Positions 46,446-54,705 of a stretch of 64,000 nucleotides of DNA are shown piece after piece. How positions within the stretch are numbered: the first letter of the stretch is position 1; each line of letters begins with the position of its first letter. Location: contig NZ_JAKZKX010000006.1 of the NCBI RefSeq assembly GCF_022808715.1, positions 1 through 64,000 of the forward strand, given 5' to 3'. Position numbers and translations under genes: made by a program. The notes beneath the pieces are model-generated. The model was not told the DNA's origin. It made no database searches and saw nothing but the letters and a program-made list of their open reading frames with translations. Origin of the DNA: Fundidesulfovibrio agrisoli. GTDB taxonomy: Bacteria; Desulfobacterota; Desulfovibrionia; Desulfovibrionales; Desulfovibrionaceae.

Positions 46446-47285
46446 TCAGGTGGCTTCGGAATCTTCGGGGAGCAGCTGCGCTATCCCCGGGGCGTCGGCG
46501 GACGCCTTGCCCTGGTCCACCAGGTACTTCACGAACAGCCGCGCCTCCTTGAGCCGGGGATTGATGTCCAGCGCCTTGGCCAGGTAGGCCAGGCACTGCT
46601 CCACGTTGTCCTTCTCGTGGTGGGCGCGGGCGATGTTGTAGAAAAGGTTCTCGTCGGATTCGGCCAGGGCCTCGGCCTTGGAGTAGTATTCCAGGGCCTG
46701 ATCCAGCATTCTGTTCTTGCGCAGGCTGATGCCGAAATCGTTGAAGAGGTGCTTGTGCTCGGCCTCGAAGGCGGCGTCCAGGCGCACCAGGCGCTCGAAG
46801 ATGTCGTTGGCCTTGTGGGATTCGCCCCTGTCCAGATAGGTCAGGCCCAGGCCGAAGTTGGCCCGGACGTTCTCCTCGTCCACGGTGAGGGCCTGGTCGA
46901 ACTCCAGCTCGGCGCTGAAGTTCTCGCCCTTTTCGCGGTGGCGCTCGCCCTTCTGGATGGTGCGGTTGAGCTCCTGCATCTTGGGGTAGACGGTGGAGAC
47001 GTAGAACTCGGGCTCCGGTGCGAACTTGGCCAGCAGGTCTTCTATGGAGATGGCGCGCTTGGGGCCGGACGGGATGTAATTCTTGTTCAGCGGCTGGATT
47101 TCCAGGGTGCCGTCAGGCTGCTCGTTGACGAACCAGTACGTCTTCTGGATGGTCTTTCGGGTGGTGGTGCCCGTGCCCACCTTCTGGATGGACTGGGTGG
47201 AGAAGATGCCTTTGATCTTCTCCCGTCCGCGCGGCGCGCCGCTCTGTGCGTGTGGGGCGTTCTCCATCGTCTCCGAATCGCTCAT
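46446..47285 (-). CDS. TPR-repeat protein
   Basis: 279 aa. The N-terminal 100 residues contain a conserved but unnamed part (KIKGIFSTQSIQKVGTGTTT and KTYWFVNEQPDGTLEIQPLN). Residues about 120-255 make three or four TPR helix pairs (for example FSAELEFDQALTVDEENVRA and ALEYYSKAEALAESDENLFY). This layout recurs in Desulfovibrio. It is a protein-protein scaffold with unknown partners, possibly the HDOD protein encoded 13 bp downstream. Confidence 0.85.
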   Translation of the reverse strand: MSDSETMENAPHAQSGAPRGREKIKGIFSTQSIQKVGTGTTTRKTIQKTYWFVNEQPDGTLEIQPLNKNYIPSGPKRAISIEDLLAKFAPEPEFYVSTVYPKMQELNRTIQKGERHREKGENFSAELEFDQALTVDEENVRANFGLGLTYLDRGESHKANDIFERLVRLDAAFEAEHKHLFNDFGISLRKNRMLDQALEYYSKAEALAESDENLFYNIARAHHEKDNVEQCLAYLAKALDINPRLKEARLFVKYLVDQGKASADAPGIAQLLPEDSEAT

Positions 47286-47376
47286 GGCTGGGCTCCGGTG
47301 CCGCAGGGCGGCGGCTGTCCCTGTTCGGGGTGTGTCCGCCTAAATACCCGCAACGCAAGAGCAAGGCAAGCTCCCG

Positions 47377-48018
47377 CTACGCCTCCTCCCAGCCCCGGAG
47401 CAACCCCTCCACGAGGCCCGGACGCAACTCCGGCGCGCAACGCGCCGCAAGGTAAACCGCCCGCAGCTCGTCGTAAGCGGCGTCAAGGTCGTCGTTGACC
47501 ACCAGGTACTGGAACCAGGGGGCCTGGGCTATCTCCCTGGAGGCGTTGGACAGGCGTTTGGCGATCACCTCGGGGGTGTCGGTGCCGCGCCCGGTGAGCC
47601 TGCGCGTCAGCTCCTCGCGGGTGGGCGGCAGGATGAACACCGTGCAGCCCAGGTTCAGGTTGGCGCGCAGCTGTTTGGCGCCCTGGACGTCGATGTCGAA
47701 GAGCACGTCGCGGCCCTTCGCCAGCAGGTCGAGCACCTGCTGGCGGGGGGTGCCGTAGTAGTTGCCGTGCACCTCGGCCCACTCCGCGAAGTAGCCCTGG
47801 GCGATGCGCTCCTTGAAGAGGGCTGCGTCGATGAAGTGGTAATCCACCCCGTCGCGCTCCGTGCCCCGGGGAGCCCTGGTGGTGCAGGAGATGGAATAGC
47901 CCACGCCGGGGAACTCGGCCCGCAGGCGCCCGATGAGCGTGCTCTTGCCAGCGCCCGACGGCGCGCTCACGATCAGGGCCAGGCCCTGTCTGCCGCTGGA
48001 GCTGGGATCAGGCATCAT
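47377..48018 (-). CDS. gmk: Guanylate kinase
   Basis: 213-aa enzyme phosphorylating GMP to GDP. P-loop [18 protein letters not shown]-binding [36 protein letters not shown] and [14 protein letters not shown] are all present. Two adjacent ATGs (48018 and 48015) follow GGAGGAAG; the second has the better spacing. The gene overlaps remA by 11 bp. yicC-remA-gmk is a conserved cluster linking RNA turnover, a biofilm-type regulator and nucleotide supply. Confidence 0.97.
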   Translation of the reverse strand: MMPDPSSSGRQGLALIVSAPSGAGKSTLIGRLRAEFPGVGYSISCTTRAPRGTERDGVDYHFIDAALFKERIAQGYFAEWAEVHGNYYGTPRQQVLDLLAKGRDVLFDIDVQGAKQLRANLNLGCTVFILPPTREELTRRLTGRGTDTPEVIAKRLSNASREIAQAPWFQYLVVNDDLDAAYDELRAVYLAARCAPELRPGLVEGLLRGWEEA

Positions 48019-48265
48019 CTTCCTCCTGGCTGAAGCGCTGCGAGATGGTTTCGGCCTGGATGGCCGAGAGCACCACGTGGCCGGAATCCGTCACGATGAT
48101 GGAGCGGGTCTTGCGGCCCTGGGTGGCGTCCACCAGGCGCTGGGCGTCCTTGGCGTCCTCGCGCAGGCGGCGCATGGGGGAGGACGCGGGGTTCACGATG
48201 GCGATCACCCTGGAACTGACCACGAAGTTGCCGAAGCCGATGTTGAGCAGTCCTGTTTTCTGCAC
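48008..48265 (-). CDS. remA: RemA/DUF370-family regulator
   Basis: 85-aa protein. [33 protein letters not shown] and [17 protein letters not shown] are diagnostic of the RemA/YlzA family, ring-forming DNA-binding proteins best known as activators of matrix genes in Bacillus. Its role in delta-proteobacteria is unstudied to my knowledge. It is tightly coupled with gmk (11-bp overlap) and with yicC (7-bp gap). Confidence 0.93.
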   Translation of the reverse strand: MQKTGLLNIGFGNFVVSSRVIAIVNPASSPMRRLREDAKDAQRLVDATQGRKTRSIIVTDSGHVVLSAIQAETISQRFSQEEDDA

Positions 48266-48272
48266 GGGGAGC

Positions 48273-49154
48273 CTACTCTATGTTCTGCACCTGTTCGCGG
48301 CACTTCTCCAGCTCGGCCTTGAACTCCACCACCACGCGGCTGATTTCGATGTTCTGGGCCTTGTTGCCGCAGGTGTTGATCTCGCGGAAGGCCTCCTGCA
48401 GCAGGAAGTCCAGCCGCTTGCCCACGTCGCCGTCCTGCCCGAGCAGGGCGCGGATCTGGTCCAGGTGGCAGCCCAGGCGGGTGAGCTCCTCGGTGATGTC
48501 CAGCTTGTCGGCCAGGACGGCCACTTCCTGCAGCACGCGCTCCTCGGAGGGCTCCACCCCGAGCTTCTCCAGCACAGTGCTGAGCCGGGTGCGCAGGGCC
48601 TGGAACTTCTCCTCCTTCACGCGGGGGGCCTGCAGCTTGATCTCGGCGTGCCAGGCGGCCAGCTTGTCCAGCCTGCGCAGGATGTCCGCCGCCATCAGCT
48701 CGCCTTCGTGCTGGCGGGAGGCGGCGTGGTCCTCCAGGGCCTTCTCGAGCCCCGCCACCAGGGCCTCCATCAGTTCGGCAGGGGCGTCCTTGAGCCCTTC
48801 CTGCCACAGGGAGGAGATGGTCATCAGCCGGGTGTAGTCGGGGGCGAAGTCATGGCCCATCTCCGAGGCCAGCTCGGACACGCTCTGCAGCATGGCCATG
48901 GCCATGGGCTTGTTCAGGCTGAAGTCCAGCGCCTCGGCGCGGTGCGCCTGGAAGTTGCAGACCACCTCCAGGCGGCCGCGCTCCACGTAGCGGCGCACCA
49001 CGCGCTCCAACTCGGACTCGTGGGCGCGCAGGAAAAGCGGCAGCCGCCATTTGAGGTCCAGGTAGCGGCTGTTGACGGAGCGGGCCTCCCAGACCACGTT
49101 GGCGAAGGAGTTGTCGGTGATGCTGCGGCCGAAGCCGGTCATGCTTTTGGTCAT
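48273..49154 (-). CDS. yicC: YicC-family endoribonuclease
   Basis: 293-aa protein. It begins [11 protein letters not shown], the family hallmark, and shows [16 protein letters not shown] and the C-terminal [20 protein letters not shown], typical of the YicC/YloC RNase group. ATG 49154 fixes the start; the open frame upstream is a shadow. First gene of yicC-remA-gmk. Confidence 0.95.
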   Translation of the reverse strand: MTKSMTGFGRSITDNSFANVVWEARSVNSRYLDLKWRLPLFLRAHESELERVVRRYVERGRLEVVCNFQAHRAEALDFSLNKPMAMAMLQSVSELASEMGHDFAPDYTRLMTISSLWQEGLKDAPAELMEALVAGLEKALEDHAASRQHEGELMAADILRRLDKLAAWHAEIKLQAPRVKEEKFQALRTRLSTVLEKLGVEPSEERVLQEVAVLADKLDITEELTRLGCHLDQIRALLGQDGDVGKRLDFLLQEAFREINTCGNKAQNIEISRVVVEFKAELEKCREQVQNIE

Positions 49155-49240
49155 GTGTCTCTCTCGGAAGTCGTGGTCGCCCGGCGGGTGCCGTGGCGCA
49201 TCGTGGTGACGGATCCGGCGGTCGCCGGGAAACAAGACAG

Positions 49241-50557
49241 CTAACGCGACTCGCCGGGCGCGTAAAGGGGCTCTGTGGGTTCGCGGAGCGGTTCCACCCG
49301 CAGCGCGCCCCCTTCCCCCTCGTCCAGCGGCCTCACGGCCAGCAGGCCCGGCGGTTCGAAGCCCTCGGGGATGTTCTCCACCCGGCACTCCACATAATAC
49401 TCGCACAGCCCCCCGGGCGGGTCGGCCTTCTCCAGGGCGACCTCCAGCCTGGGGAGCGACGCGAGCCGGTCGGCAAAAGCCTCTTCCAGCCTCGCCGCCT
49501 CGGCCCGCAAGGCGGCGGCGCGCGCTTTCTTGACGTCCAGGGACAACTGGCCGGGGGCCTTGGCCGCCACGGTGCCCGGCCTGCGCGAGAAGGGGAACAC
49601 GTGGGCGTAGCTCAATCCCGCGCGCGCCATGAAATCCAGGGTCTGCCGGAAGGCCGCGTCGTCCTCCCCGGGGAAGCCGGTGAGCAAGTCCGCCCCCAGG
49701 GCCGCCACCGGCCAGACGCCGCGCAGCTCGTCCAGGAAGCGCAGCACCTCTTCGGCCCCGTAATGGGCGCGGCCCATGGCCGCCAGCACGGACGCGGAAG
49801 CGCTCTGCATGGAGAGGTGCAGGTGCGGGCAGGTCATGGAGGAGCCCGCGAGGACGTCCAGGGCTTTCGGGCCAAGCATCCCCGGGTCCAGGGAGGAGAG
49901 GCGCAGCCGCGCCCGCCCGGCCCAGCGCGGCGCAAGGCCGCGCTCCAGGGCCGCGAGCATGTCCCAGAAGTCGCCGCCGCCCTCAGTGGCGAACTGCCCG
50001 AGGTTGATGCCGGAGAGCACCACCTCGCGGTGCCCGGCGGCGAACAGGGCCTCGGCCTCCCGCTGGATCGGGCCGAACGGGCGGGAGCGCGCCCCGCCGC
50101 GAGCCCGGGGAACGATGCAGTAGGTGCAGCCGTGCGAGCAGCCGTCCTGTACTTTGAGCACAGGCCTGGAGCGCTTGAACCCGCCGATGGAAAACTCCGG
50201 CCACGCGCGGGAGGGCGCGGCCTCGCACGGCTCGGGCCAGCGGGCCAGGCCCGGCTTCGCGGCCTGCGGCACCACCGCCGCGACGCCCGGCAACGGCCGG
50301 AACATCTCCGGCTCCACCTGGGCGGCGCACCCGGCCACCAGGATGGCGGCTTCGGGAGCCTCGCGCCCCATGCGCCGCACCGCCCCCCTGCTGTCGGCCA
50401 CCGCGCCCGAGGTGACGGCGCAGGTGTGCACCAGCACGAGGGTCGCCAGCGCAGGTGAATCCGCCTCGCTCCAGCCGCGTGCGGTCCACGACTCCCGCAA
50501 GGACTGGGATTCGTATTGATTGATCTTGCAGCCGAGGGTCTGAATGAAAAAACGCAT
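49241..50557 (-). CDS. mtaB: tRNA t6A37 methylthiotransferase MtaB-like
   Basis: 438-aa radical-SAM enzyme adding a methylthio group to t6A37 of tRNA. The N-terminal UPF0004 domain carries three Cys for one cluster (FIQTLGCKINQYES, VHTCAVTSGA, LVAGCAAQVE). The radical-SAM motif is CSHGCTYCIVPRARG (CxxxCxxC, about 139-146). HLHLSMQSASASVLAAMGR and ADLLTGFPGEDD are the usual core. The C-terminal TRAM-like part is shortened and divergent. ATG 50557 is the start. Confidence 0.92.
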   Translation of the reverse strand: MRFFIQTLGCKINQYESQSLRESWTARGWSEADSPALATLVLVHTCAVTSGAVADSRGAVRRMGREAPEAAILVAGCAAQVEPEMFRPLPGVAAVVPQAAKPGLARWPEPCEAAPSRAWPEFSIGGFKRSRPVLKVQDGCSHGCTYCIVPRARGGARSRPFGPIQREAEALFAAGHREVVLSGINLGQFATEGGGDFWDMLAALERGLAPRWAGRARLRLSSLDPGMLGPKALDVLAGSSMTCPHLHLSMQSASASVLAAMGRAHYGAEEVLRFLDELRGVWPVAALGADLLTGFPGEDDAAFRQTLDFMARAGLSYAHVFPFSRRPGTVAAKAPGQLSLDVKKARAAALRAEAARLEEAFADRLASLPRLEVALEKADPPGGLCEYYVECRVENIPEGFEPPGLLAVRPLDEGEGGALRVEPLREPTEPLYAPGESR

Positions 50558-50688
50558 CCCAGCCCACTACTCCATTCCTCTCCCGTGGTGAAGCACCCCT
50601 CGAATCCTCAAAACAGGACCGTGTCCATTATTCGGGACTCATCCCGCCTGCTTTCAGGACCGACACAACCAGAAAGGTTGCATGGCTG

Positions 50689-50717
50689 TTTACATCAGCT
50701 CAAAAACACAGTATATT
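50689..50717 (+). promoter_or_regulatory. Sigma70-type promoter before the EAL-like gene
   Basis: TTTACA (50689-50694) and TATATT (50712-50717) are separated by exactly 17 bp, in a locally AT-rich stretch 33 bp before the start codon. It is the clearest sigma70 promoter in the window. Confidence 0.65.
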
Positions 50718-50750
50718 TGATTCAGGCATGCAACTTGCTGAGCAACAACC

Positions 50751-51446
50751 ATGTTCCTGACACCATACAAAACCGCAGACTCAACCAGCCACGCCCCTGT
50801 CACCCTGCTCCCCCTCGTGGATCTGGGCGACGGGTCGCTCAAGGCTGTCGACGCGGAAGTCCATCCGCTGCATCCGACACCCCCCAGCCCTGTGGAGCGT
50901 CTGGAAATGGCTGTGCAGTGCGCTCGCCCCGTCCTGGACCAGGTGGCCTTCATCTGCCTGCCCCTGCCCGCCGCAACACTTGCCGACACGCGCCAAATTC
51001 TCGGCCTGGCCGCCAAAGCCCAGGCCATGGACATCAGGACCGGCAAGCTCTGCCTGTTCTTCCCCGACGGGCATTGCCGCGACTTGGGCATGACCGGTGT
51101 TGAAGGCTTCATCGCCCTGAAGCGGCTCGGGTTCCTCCTGGGCATCGATGTGGGCTGCCTTGGCGCCATGCCCTCTCTCTTCGTGGAGCGTCTGCCCGCC
51201 GACGTGTTGCGCCTGGACCCCCTGGACACCCTCTTCCACGAGGACGACTCGGAAGCCCGCGCCGCGCTGCTCGATTTCAGCGCCTACGCGGCCAATCTGC
51301 TCATGCTCCCCGCCGCCCGCGGGGTGCACAGCAGGCTCCAGGTTTCCATGCTGCGGGATATGGGCATCCAGATCGGCCAGGGCCCCTTGTTCGCGTCAAG
51401 CCTGGCCCGCCCCCCCCGGCGGGCGGGCAGCCATGACCCGGCCTGA
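50751..51446 (+). CDS. Degenerate EAL-domain protein
   Basis: 231 aa. The C-terminal half follows the EAL fold: ALKRLGFLLGIDVGCLGAMP (where active enzymes have LDDFG), LPADVLRLDPLDTLF (for KID) and LRDMGIQIGQGPLFASSL (for the last ...QGYLF.. strand). The EAL signature itself and most metal-binding acids are missing, so c-di-GMP hydrolysis is unlikely; it may bind the nucleotide or a partner protein. Only a poor ribosome site is visible before the ATG. It has its own promoter and stands divergent from mtaB. Confidence 0.65.
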   Translation: MFLTPYKTADSTSHAPVTLLPLVDLGDGSLKAVDAEVHPLHPTPPSPVERLEMAVQCARPVLDQVAFICLPLPAATLADTRQILGLAAKAQAMDIRTGKLCLFFPDGHCRDLGMTGVEGFIALKRLGFLLGIDVGCLGAMPSLFVERLPADVLRLDPLDTLFHEDDSEARAALLDFSAYAANLLMLPAARGVHSRLQVSMLRDMGIQIGQGPLFASSLARPPRRAGSHDPA

Positions 51447-51575
51447 CCATCCTCAACCTGGGTTTCTCTCGCTGGCGAATAAAATACGTATTTACAATTC
51501 CGCAATATTCGCTACTCCTCCTGAAGCCTGACGGACTCAATCAGGATGACGTACGATAATCACGAAGGAGACCGC

Positions 51576-51980
51576 ATGGACGACTATCTTAAGGAAGCCC
51601 TTGAAATTGTGAGGGCTCAGGCCAAGGTTCGGATCATGACCGCCCAGGAGATCGTGACGATGGTCCAGAATCTGGTGGTTGGGCTTAAAGCAGTTGTGCA
51701 GGGCTTCACCCCCTCCGCTCCCGTGGAGGACGCCTCCGGCCGTCCGCTCGAGGCGAAAAAGGCCATCCGCGAAAAAAGCATCCTCTGCATGGAATCCGGC
51801 AAATCCATGAAGGTCATCACCAAGCGCCACTTGGCCAAGTTCGGCCTCACTCCCGACGAGTACCGCGCCAAGTGGGGCTATCCCAAGGACATGCCCCTGG
51901 TCTGCAAGGAACTCCAGCGCGCCCGCCGCAAGAAAATGCAGGACATGCGCCTCTGGGAACGCCGCAAGAAGGCCAGCTGA
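51576..51980 (+). CDS. MucR/Ros-family transcriptional regulator with incomplete zinc finger
   Basis: 134 aa. The C-terminal Ros-like domain reads SILCMESGKSMKVITKRHLA, then KFGLTPDEYRAKWGYP and ARRKKMQDMRLWERRKK. In Ros/MucR the zinc site is C-x2-C-x9-H-x4-H; here the second Cys is Ser and the second His is lost. Some MucR homologues are known to fold and bind DNA without zinc. ATG 51576 has GAAGGAG upstream. The protein probably regulates surface or envelope genes; the porin is two genes away. Confidence 0.88.
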   Translation: MDDYLKEALEIVRAQAKVRIMTAQEIVTMVQNLVVGLKAVVQGFTPSAPVEDASGRPLEAKKAIREKSILCMESGKSMKVITKRHLAKFGLTPDEYRAKWGYPKDMPLVCKELQRARRKKMQDMRLWERRKKAS

Positions 51981-51997
51981 CTCGCCAGTACGCTAGA

Positions 51998-52034
51998 AAA
52001 CGAGCCGGCTTCCATCTGGGGAGCCGGCTCGTTC
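51998..52034 (+). terminator. Rho-independent terminator after the MucR-like gene
   Basis: AACGAGCCGGCT and AGCCGGCTCGTT pair perfectly around a short loop that includes TCCATCTGGGG. A mixed CGCTTTG tail follows. Confidence 0.8.
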
Positions 52035-52122
52035 GCTTTGCGACGCATTGACACCCGCCCAGCCGGGTGACATTCAGGACACATCGGGGTTTGACATATT
52101 CATCCTTGACCGAGGGTGGACC

Positions 52123-52359
52123 ATGAACAGGCTTTTCGATGCCAGCCTGCTCTATGCCGAATGCGGCCGCTGCAGATCACCCGTCACCTTCCGCGACCCG
52201 TGCGAAGTGCTGCTCTGGATGGGCATCCCGACGGACTCCCTCGGCGCGGACTGCCTGCTTCTATATGATGGTTGCCCCAACTGCTCTCCCGGCGGCTCCC
52301 TGAGCGAGCCCCGCTTCGTGCGACTGCGGCTCCGGGGCAGGCCGCAGGCAACGCACTAG
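52123..52359 (+). CDS. Small zinc-ribbon-like hypothetical protein
   Basis: 78 aa, with two Cys pairs, CGRC (in YAECGRCRSPV) and CPNC (in DGCPNCSPGG), about 34 residues apart, which could hold one zinc ion as a rubredoxin-like ribbon. The C-terminus is Arg-rich. ATG 52123 has GAGGGTGG upstream. It lies between the MucR-like gene and the porin, on the same strand. Function unknown. Confidence 0.6.
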   Translation: MNRLFDASLLYAECGRCRSPVTFRDPCEVLLWMGIPTDSLGADCLLLYDGCPNCSPGGSLSEPRFVRLRLRGRPQATH

Positions 52360-53034
52360 CCTCCGCATCCCCGCTCCGGCGGCCCTCCCTATCCATATCG
52401 GCGCCCGGGTGGCGTTGCGGCGGATCGCGCGGAGCGCTCCCATCGCCCCTCCCTCCGAAAAAAGTTTCATTTCTTTCGTTACGGTTTGGTAACGTTCAGG
52501 GCAATCCGAAGCTGCGTCAGCGCCCCGGAGTGAAAGAGGCTTCGTGTCGCGGCCCGGCTTGGCCAGAATGGCCGCCAGCGGGGAACATGCCGTGCATTGA
52601 AAAATATCGCAAACGATCCCGGTCAATTAAAACAAGCGTCCCTTCCTATTGCCAACAAAATGACGCCGATCGGCCGACGCCGCCACTTGGTGACGGTTGA
52701 AAGATTTGAACGCCGTCGTTCCTGTCACCGGAATTTTCTCTAACCCCGCACATTTCAAGAAGGGATGATCGAGAGGTTTTTTAAGCGAAACGACAATTTT
52801 GTGATTTATTTTGTCTTGCCTCCTGTTACGTTTCAATCTACAGAAGTTTCGGCCGTGGTAGGGTACAGTTTTTTTTACCGACGCGCGCTGGCTGCCCAAG
52901 CCGCAACGCGCGCATCCAACGGCAACAGGGCACGAGGGGATTCCCGGAGGCATCGGCTTCCGGAGGGCGAGTTCCCACCTGGACGTGCCCTTTGGCAGAG
53001 GCCCTTCATGTTATTTCTAAGAGGAGGATGGAAA
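52360..53034. other. 675-bp non-coding region upstream of the porin
   Basis: No convincing ORF on either strand. Contents seen: the dyad CGTTAC-ggtttg-GTAACG (52477-52494, listed separately), several AT-rich stretches near 52580-52640 and 52780-52830 that could hold promoters, and a long leader ending in AGGAGG before the porin ATG. Such a long leader on a highly expressed porin is a good place for regulatory or small RNA. I could not define one. Confidence 0.6.
52477..52494. promoter_or_regulatory. Perfect dyad CGTTAC-N6-GTAACG, candidate operator
   Basis: Six-base perfect inverted repeat in the porin upstream region, preceded by AAAAAAGTTTCATTTCTTT. It is about 540 bp from the porin start. 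The regulator is unknown. Confidence 0.4.
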
Positions 53035-54486
53035 ATGAAACGCATTATGGCCCTGGCTCTGCTCGTCAGCTTTGCCCTCGGCGCGGTTGCCGCTCAGGCT
53101 GCCACCGAAGTCAAGATGACCGGCGACGCCCGCATCTACGGCAACTTCTGGTCCCAGTACAACTTCACCGGCTGGAACGCCCGCGGCACCCAGACCTACG
53201 ACTCCTTCACCATCTGGGAGCGCTTCCGCCTGCGCACCGACTTCATCGCCAACGAGAACCTCAAGTTCCGCCTTGGCATCCGCGTGAACGACAACCCCTG
53301 GGGCTCCGGCACCTTCACCGTGGACAACCCGGCCGTGTCCATCCAGGTCTACCAGGCCTTCATGCAGTTCAAGTGGCCCAACACCGACGTGCAGTTCACC
53401 ATCGGCCTGCAGAACGTCGACCTGCCCATGTCCGTCGACTGGCTGGGCTCCAACCCCGTGTTCGGTGGCACCCGCGCCGCCGCCGCCCTGGTGTCCGTGC
53501 CCGTCATGGACAGCCTGAAGATCGTCGGCGGCTTCATGCGCTTCCTTGACACCAACAAGGACTTCGACCCCACCACCAAGCAGGTGCCCGACGAGTTCGA
53601 CGGCTACTTCCTGAGCCTGCCCATCTCCGTCAACGGCTTCAGCGCCACCCCCTGGGGCCTGCTCACCGTCGCCGGCAAGAACGCCAACTACGCCGGCACC
53701 TGGATGGGTAACGGTGGCCCCAACACCAACGAGACCCTGGCCACCTACCTGCTGTCCGCCTCCACCTACTCCGGCCTGAGCCGCATCAGCGCCTCCCAGC
53801 CCGTGTACTGGTGGATCGGTTCCTCCTTCGCGGTGACCGCTCTTGATCCCTTCAAGTTCTACGCCGACGTGATCTACGGCGAAGGCAACACCCAGGGCAG
53901 CTCCGGCAACAAGCGCGGCGGCTTCTTCTTCGACGTCGCCGCCGAGTACACCGGCTTCGACATCCTGACCCCCCAGCTCACCTTCTGGTACTCCACCGGT
54001 GAGGACAGCTCCACCCGCAACGGTTCCGAGCGTATGCCCTCCGTGGTCAACTACTGGGGCCCCTCGAACTCCTTCCTGTTCGACACCAACCAGGAGCTGA
54101 ACTTCGGCCAGATCGGCACCAACTCCATCGGCAGCTGGGGCTTCGTGTTCGCCCTGGAGAAGATCAGCTTCATGCAGGATCTGACCCACCGCCTGACCTT
54201 CACCTACGCCCGCGGCACCAACTCCTCCCGCGCGCTGAAGACCGCCAACCTGCTGACCGGCGTTGGCAACTACGTGATGATGGGTCGTGACCTGACCACC
54301 AACGAGTACTCCATGGGCATCAACTTCGATACCCAGTACAACATCTACGAGAACCTGGCCCTCATCTGCGAGACCGGCTGGGCTCACGGCCAGTTCGAGA
54401 AGTCCGTCTGGGGCCGCCGCTTCGTGAACCAGGCTCAGAACGGCGACGCCTGGAAGGTGGCCCTCGGTCTGCGCTACCACTTCTAG
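53035..54486 (+). CDS. Outer-membrane porin (Desulfovibrio-type homotrimeric)
   Basis: 483 aa. Signal peptide (KRIMALALLVSFALGAVAAQ, cleaved near AQA-AT). The mature protein is made of alternating amphipathic strands rich in Tyr, Trp, Phe and Asn and ends in ...KVALGLRYHF, the C-terminal aromatic signature recognised by the BAM machinery. It matches the porin family of Desulfovibrio (TEVKMTGDARIYGNFWSQYN). Codon use is extremely biased (nearly all AAC, AAG, TTC), as in very highly expressed genes. AGGAGG lies before ATG 53035; ATG 53008 is a weaker alternative. Confidence 0.93.
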   Translation: MKRIMALALLVSFALGAVAAQAATEVKMTGDARIYGNFWSQYNFTGWNARGTQTYDSFTIWERFRLRTDFIANENLKFRLGIRVNDNPWGSGTFTVDNPAVSIQVYQAFMQFKWPNTDVQFTIGLQNVDLPMSVDWLGSNPVFGGTRAAAALVSVPVMDSLKIVGGFMRFLDTNKDFDPTTKQVPDEFDGYFLSLPISVNGFSATPWGLLTVAGKNANYAGTWMGNGGPNTNETLATYLLSASTYSGLSRISASQPVYWWIGSSFAVTALDPFKFYADVIYGEGNTQGSSGNKRGGFFFDVAAEYTGFDILTPQLTFWYSTGEDSSTRNGSERMPSVVNYWGPSNSFLFDTNQELNFGQIGTNSIGSWGFVFALEKISFMQDLTHRLTFTYARGTNSSRALKTANLLTGVGNYVMMGRDLTTNEYSMGINFDTQYNIYENLALICETGWAHGQFEKSVWGRRFVNQAQNGDAWKVALGLRYHF

Positions 54487-54509
54487 TGGCTGCTTGACCT
54501 GAGCGACCT

Positions 54510-54535
54510 GCGGCCGGGGCGAAAGCCCCGGCCGC
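54510..54535 (+). terminator. Porin terminator hairpin
   Basis: GCGGCCGGGGC-gaaa-GCCCCGGCCGC is an 11-bp perfect stem with a stable GAAA tetraloop 24 bp after the porin stop. It is followed by GTTGGGTTTGGG. It is very stable, although the T run is poor. Confidence 0.8.
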
Positions 54536-54567
54536 GTTGGGTTTGGGCCAGGCGGCGCCCCGGCCCG

Positions 54568-54648
<81 letters not shown>

Positions 54649-54705
54649 GACGGTAATCGCCGACGCTGCCCCCTGGTGTCGAAAAGGCATTCGCGGGCTG
54701 TACGC

